DNA from: JBLMYQ01 sp050258375
Lineage (GTDB): Bacteria > Bacillota > Clostridia > Acetivibrionales > UBA4821
Assembly (NCBI GenBank): GCA_050258375.1
Contig: JBLMYQ010000065.1
Span: 1-44,909, forward strand
Length of the DNA stretch: 44,909 nucleotides
Direction of reading: 5' to 3'
Every line of letters begins with the position of its first letter. The first letter of the stretch is position 1. Below the pieces are notes generated by a model. The model made no database searches. It was not told the DNA's origin and was given only the letters and a program-made list of their open reading frames with translations. Made by a program: the position numbers and the translations under genes. This document shows positions 41,836 through 44,909 of this stretch, one piece after another.

Positions 41836-42465
41836 TCATACCAACCTTTTAATAAAGTAGAGAACTAAAAGATGAGCCGGATAAAAAATATAAAAAACAT
41901 ATTTAGCCTGAGGTCCTTTTCGCCCATTATATAAGCTTATTGGTCCAAGTGCAATCAATGAATAAATCTGTATTGGCACTAACCCTGCCAGCGAATAAAT
42001 CACAGTAACTACGAATTGCGAAACCCAGACAAATGCCTTTTTATCAAAGAATATATAGAATAGGAATATAGTTACTACCCCATATGCACCATAATCACAT
42101 TTTAAAAACTCAGAAGCAATAATTATAGGCAATATCGCAAATAAACTTATGAACTTATTGTTAAGCTTAAGATATATATATATACAACAAGCACCAAATA
42201 CCAATGTAAAGAATATGTTCAGTTTATTCGGAGTCACAGCAAGCATAAACGGGATTTGAGATATGAGGGCAAATATGCAGAGTCTTGCAATATAATTCTT
42301 AATATTTGATGTATGCTTACAACCTACTGAAACTTGCCATGCAAATAAAGGGAATGCTAATCTTCCTATTGTTTTCAATATTGCTTCATTAGGAAAAAAC
42401 ATGAATCCTACATGGTCTATAAGCATAAAAACACACGCCATAACCTTAATTACAAAACTACTCAT
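41836..42465 (-). CDS. TraX-family integral membrane protein
   Basis: The 209-residue protein has about seven hydrophobic segments and the TraX-family pattern MLIDHVGFMFFP near the start, GRLAFPLFAWQVSVG, and KYVFYIFYPAHLLVLYFI at the end. TraX of F plasmid acetylates pilin; chromosomal members in Clostridia have no known substrate, so an acyltransferase role is only inferred. It lies 12 bp after folC with AGGAG at its ATG, so the two genes are probably co-transcribed. Confidence 0.85.
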   Translation of the reverse strand: MSSFVIKVMACVFMLIDHVGFMFFPNEAILKTIGRLAFPLFAWQVSVGCKHTSNIKNYIARLCIFALISQIPFMLAVTPNKLNIFFTLVFGACCIYIYLKLNNKFISLFAILPIIIASEFLKCDYGAYGVVTIFLFYIFFDKKAFVWVSQFVVTVIYSLAGLVPIQIYSLIALGPISLYNGRKGPQAKYVFYIFYPAHLLVLYFIKRLV

Positions 42466-42477
42466 ACTCCTAATCTC

Positions 42478-43770
42478 CTAACTTTTACGAGATATTTCCA
42501 ACCAGTGAGTTCTTACATGCCCGATGAAATAAAGTGAACCGCACAAGCATATTACATCATTTTCTCCGGCTTGCTCTAAAGCTAAATTTAAAACCTGCGG
42601 AATATTTTTTTCAATTAAACACTCCTTACCATTTCTTTTAAAACAATCTGCCAGCTTTTCTGCCGGCAGTGCATTCTCGCTGACAGGCTCAGAAGCAATA
42701 CATATATCAGCTAATGGTGCAAGGATACCAACCATTTCCTCATAATCTTTTACCGAAAGAACAGCCATTACCAGAATAATTCTTTTCCCACTATAATAAC
42801 TGGTTAAAGCATCCTTCAATGCAGTTATTCCGTTAATATTGTGCGCTCCGTCAATTACAACCTCGGGACTTTTCCCCAATACTTCAAATCTGCCTGGGTT
42901 TATGGCGTTTTTTACCCCTTCATATATATTTTCATCACTTATTACAAAGCCCTTTCCCCTTAATTCATCAACAGCTTTGATTGCAGTTGCAGCATTTTTA
43001 AGCTGATGCTCGCCCATCAGCCCCAAAGCCAGAGATTTATAACCTTCAAAGTCAAATACCTGAAACTCCTGATTAAGATATTTAAACTTTAATAAATTCA
43101 TATCAGCCATAGCCAGCTTGCAGTGTTCTTCCTTGCAGCGATTCTCTATAACTTTAAGTGCTTCCGATTCCTGAGGCGCTGAAACAACACAGCCTCCGCC
43201 TTTTATTATTCCTGCTTTCTCTCCGGCAATTTGCCCAAGTGTATTTCCTAACCTGTCTGTATGATCATAAGCAATTGTTGTTATCACAGAAACCAATGGA
43301 TTTTTTATAATATTTGTAGCATCCAATCTCCCGCCAAGCCCAACCTCTAAAACAACAATATCGCACTTTTGCTGATAAAAATAAAAAAATGCCATTGCAC
43401 AAATTATTTCAAATTGAGTGGGATGCTCAAAACCATCCCGAACCATTTTCTCAGTTTTTTCCAATATACCAGAGCTCAACTTTTTCAATTCATCATCTGA
43501 AATAAGAACACCGTTTATGGATATGCGTTCATTAAAGCATTCGAGATGCGGAGAAATAAATTTTCCTGTCTTATATCCTGCATCAGTAAGTATGGATTGG
43601 AGCAAGGCACAGGTTGACCCTTTTCCATTGGTTCCAGCTACATGAACGTATTTTAGCTTGTCCTGAGGATTATCTAAATAATTCATAAGAACTGAGATTC
43701 TATCCAAGCTTAAATCAATTCCAAATTTCGCTGTCTTTTCTATCTGCTCAAAACCTTTACCTTTTTGCAT
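42478..43770 (-). CDS. folC: Bifunctional folylpolyglutamate synthase / dihydrofolate synthase
   Basis: The enzyme adds glutamate to dihydropteroate and to reduced folates. The Mur-ligase-like ATP loop is VAGTNGKGSTCALLQS (~44-59), with VVLEVGLGGRLDATN and YDHTDRLGNTLGQIAGEKAGI, and a C-terminal domain starting near NPGRFEVLG with VIDGAHNINGI. The 430-residue length is normal. GAGGT lies before the ATG. It heads a two-gene unit with the TraX-family gene. Its upstream region holds repeat family B copy 2. Confidence 0.95.
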   Translation of the reverse strand: MQKGKGFEQIEKTAKFGIDLSLDRISVLMNYLDNPQDKLKYVHVAGTNGKGSTCALLQSILTDAGYKTGKFISPHLECFNERISINGVLISDDELKKLSSGILEKTEKMVRDGFEHPTQFEIICAMAFFYFYQQKCDIVVLEVGLGGRLDATNIIKNPLVSVITTIAYDHTDRLGNTLGQIAGEKAGIIKGGGCVVSAPQESEALKVIENRCKEEHCKLAMADMNLLKFKYLNQEFQVFDFEGYKSLALGLMGEHQLKNAATAIKAVDELRGKGFVISDENIYEGVKNAINPGRFEVLGKSPEVVIDGAHNINGITALKDALTSYYSGKRIILVMAVLSVKDYEEMVGILAPLADICIASEPVSENALPAEKLADCFKRNGKECLIEKNIPQVLNLALEQAGENDVICLCGSLYFIGHVRTHWLEISRKS

Positions 43771-43846
43771 ATGTATTACCTCGCTTATTTAGATTTTAAC
43801 TAGAAAATCAATTAATAGTTATGTTATTTATGATTAAATTCAGCTT

Positions 43847-43991
43847 AAATGCAAAATAATTTATAAGCAAAATTTTTTGGCCTAATTGAAATACATCTAA
43901 ACCAAAACGTTCGTGAATAGCTTCTTGGGAAGGGACCTCAGAATGGTTTGGTGTTGCTATCAAAATTTTGTGAGAAAATTATTTTGTATTT
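43847..43991. repeat. Interspersed repeat family B, copy 2, with imperfect terminal inverted repeats
   Basis: Ends aaatgcaaaataattt (43847-43862) and aaattattttgtattt (43976-43991) are inverted repeats at 15 of 16 positions; the interior aligns to 27859-27980. It has the size and structure of a miniature inverted-repeat element and no ORF. The rest of 43771-44140 is AT-rich with nothing else recognised. Confidence 0.75.
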
Positions 43992-44140
43992 TACTAAAAC
44001 TATGTAAAGCTATTATATAACAACATAAAATTATTTTTCTACCTTAAAAATATATTTACTCTAAAAGTATTATTATGGTATTATTAATACATTAGCAAAA
44101 TTTAAAAACTTGCTTTATTTGTTTCAAGGAGGCAATATCG

Positions 44141-44909
44141 GTGGATGACAAAAAGCTAAATTCAAACATCGAAAATCATAACGAAAATAAAGATAAAAAA
44201 GAGCAGATAGATTTTTCCGAACTTTCAGGTCCAATAATGTTCGCAAGAGCTGACGATATTTTATTTGCATCAGCTATGGAAGATGACGGCTTTTTTAATG
44301 CGGACATAGAAATAGATGAAAAGGTTTTAAATTCAGGCAATAAAAATATTGAGCCAAATATTGAGCAAAATATAGAATCAAAACCTGATTCAGAAAAACC
44401 TGTTATCCCTACTGAACAAAAAGAGGCAAGAAAAGAGATAAAAGAAGAAATAATAAGCCAAGAACCTTTGGTTGATAATCTTATTGATAATATTGATAAC
44501 GATGGAGATATTAAAAGCTGCGTTTCAGAAGAAATTTACGAATTTGACCTTTCCGACCCAATTACAGAACCTACTACTGTGATTGGCGGAGAGGAAGATT
44601 CTTTTGATGATATCCCTGAAATTACCCAAACCAAATCAATGGAAAAAATAGATAACGATGAACCTGTAGTTGTAGAAAAAGCAGTTGAGTTAGAAACCCC
44701 AAAACCAATCAACAACTTAACTTCCGAGGCAGCAGTATCTATTCCGCCACTAGCACCAGAGCAGCTTGCTCCCGAGAATATCTTTTCACCCATACAAGAA
44801 GTCAGCATTCCTGATTCAAATGAAGATGAAGAGGAGGATTTGTCCTTCGAGATTGATATCAATTCTACAAGCTCAATAACCGTTGATAAAATAAAACAAA
44901 TTATTTTGG
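44141..44909 (+). CDS. Acidic, probably disordered protein, N-terminal part
   Basis: A GTG at 44141 preceded by AAGGAGG (nine bases) opens a frame that runs to the window edge (256 codons) without a stop. The product is strongly acidic and rich in Glu, Asp, Ile, Asn, Pro and Ser, with repeated short motifs (IEPNIEQNIE, NLIDNIDND), so it is probably an unstructured region before a folded domain outside the window. There is no signal peptide. I do not recognise it. Later in-frame ATGs exist but none has a ribosome site like this. Confidence 0.75.
   Translation, partial: MDDKKLNSNIENHNENKDKKEQIDFSELSGPIMFARADDILFASAMEDDGFFNADIEIDEKVLNSGNKNIEPNIEQNIESKPDSEKPVIPTEQKEARKEIKEEIISQEPLVDNLIDNIDNDGDIKSCVSEEIYEFDLSDPITEPTTVIGGEEDSFDDIPEITQTKSMEKIDNDEPVVVEKAVELETPKPINNLTSEAAVSIPPLAPEQLAPENIFSPIQEVSIPDSNEDEEEDLSFEIDINSTSSITVDKIKQIIL

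Noticed and set aside
41836..42465. TraX-family gene as evidence of a conjugative element
   Set aside because: It is coupled to folC among housekeeping genes; no other transfer gene, integrase or attachment site is present.

Overview
The window is about 45 kb of low-GC (mid-30s percent) chromosome from an anaerobic, endospore-forming Clostridia. The evidence is a complete spoIIAA-spoIIAB-sigF operon, ytxC, a tepA-ylzJ pair, a surface protein with S-layer-homology (SLH) domains, a thrS gene under T-box control, strong GGAGG ribosome sites and frequent TTG/GTG starts. The style fits the cellulolytic clostridial group (Ruminiclostridium/Acetivibrio), but the genus is inference. I see no rRNA or tRNA genes, intact insertion sequences, prophage or CRISPR arrays.

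Layout, left to right. (1) 1-6200: the 3' end of an Ig-like/SLH surface protein, an RlmI/RlmK-type rRNA methyltransferase, an unrecognised 445-residue protein with internal repeats, an Ogg-type DNA glycosylase, rlmB, a 65-residue Cys protein and an unrecognised 121-residue protein. (2) 6355-10937: purine salvage, with xpt-guaA, a guanine-deaminase-like gene and punA, plus a gene I place in the GME-fold family DUF6873. (3) 11100-17083: ytxC and carbohydrate genes (alpha-glucan phosphorylase, ROK glucokinase, class I mannose-6-phosphate isomerase). (4) 17151-22753: a dGTPase-like HD protein behind a long structured leader, a 100-residue Cys protein, tepA-ylzJ and T-box-thrS. (5) 22795-30249: glmU, an aminotransferase, two unrecognised plus-strand genes, a phosphofructokinase, trmL, cheX and a DUF362 ferredoxin-like protein. 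(6) 30411-38308: a lower-glycolysis operon on the minus strand, gap - secreted fusion protein - pgk - tpiA - gpmI - eno. (7) 38375-44909: mtaB, a small membrane protein, the spoIIA operon, a TraX-family protein, folC and the start of an acidic GTG-initiated protein.

How the genes fit together: glycogen phosphorolysis, glucose and mannose entry, phosphofructokinase and gap-to-eno cover much of glycolysis. punA, guaD, xpt and guaA form a purine salvage set. spoIIA and ytxC belong to sporulation.

Nearly all genes are housekeeping. The unusual material is mainly between and at the ends of genes. At least four interspersed repeat families are present. Two form hairpins whose arms differ between copies by compensating changes, one looks like a miniature inverted-repeat element, and one (CTAGGGGTGAGTTA) supplies the last residues and stop codons of two unrelated genes, both ending Ile-Thr-His-Pro-stop. 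The other standouts are a secreted stalk-domain/WG-repeat/cyclophilin fusion inside the glycolytic operon, the leader of the HD gene, and a 29-bp near-copy of a gene's own translation start placed just after its stop codon. I found no convincing new defence or biosynthetic system.
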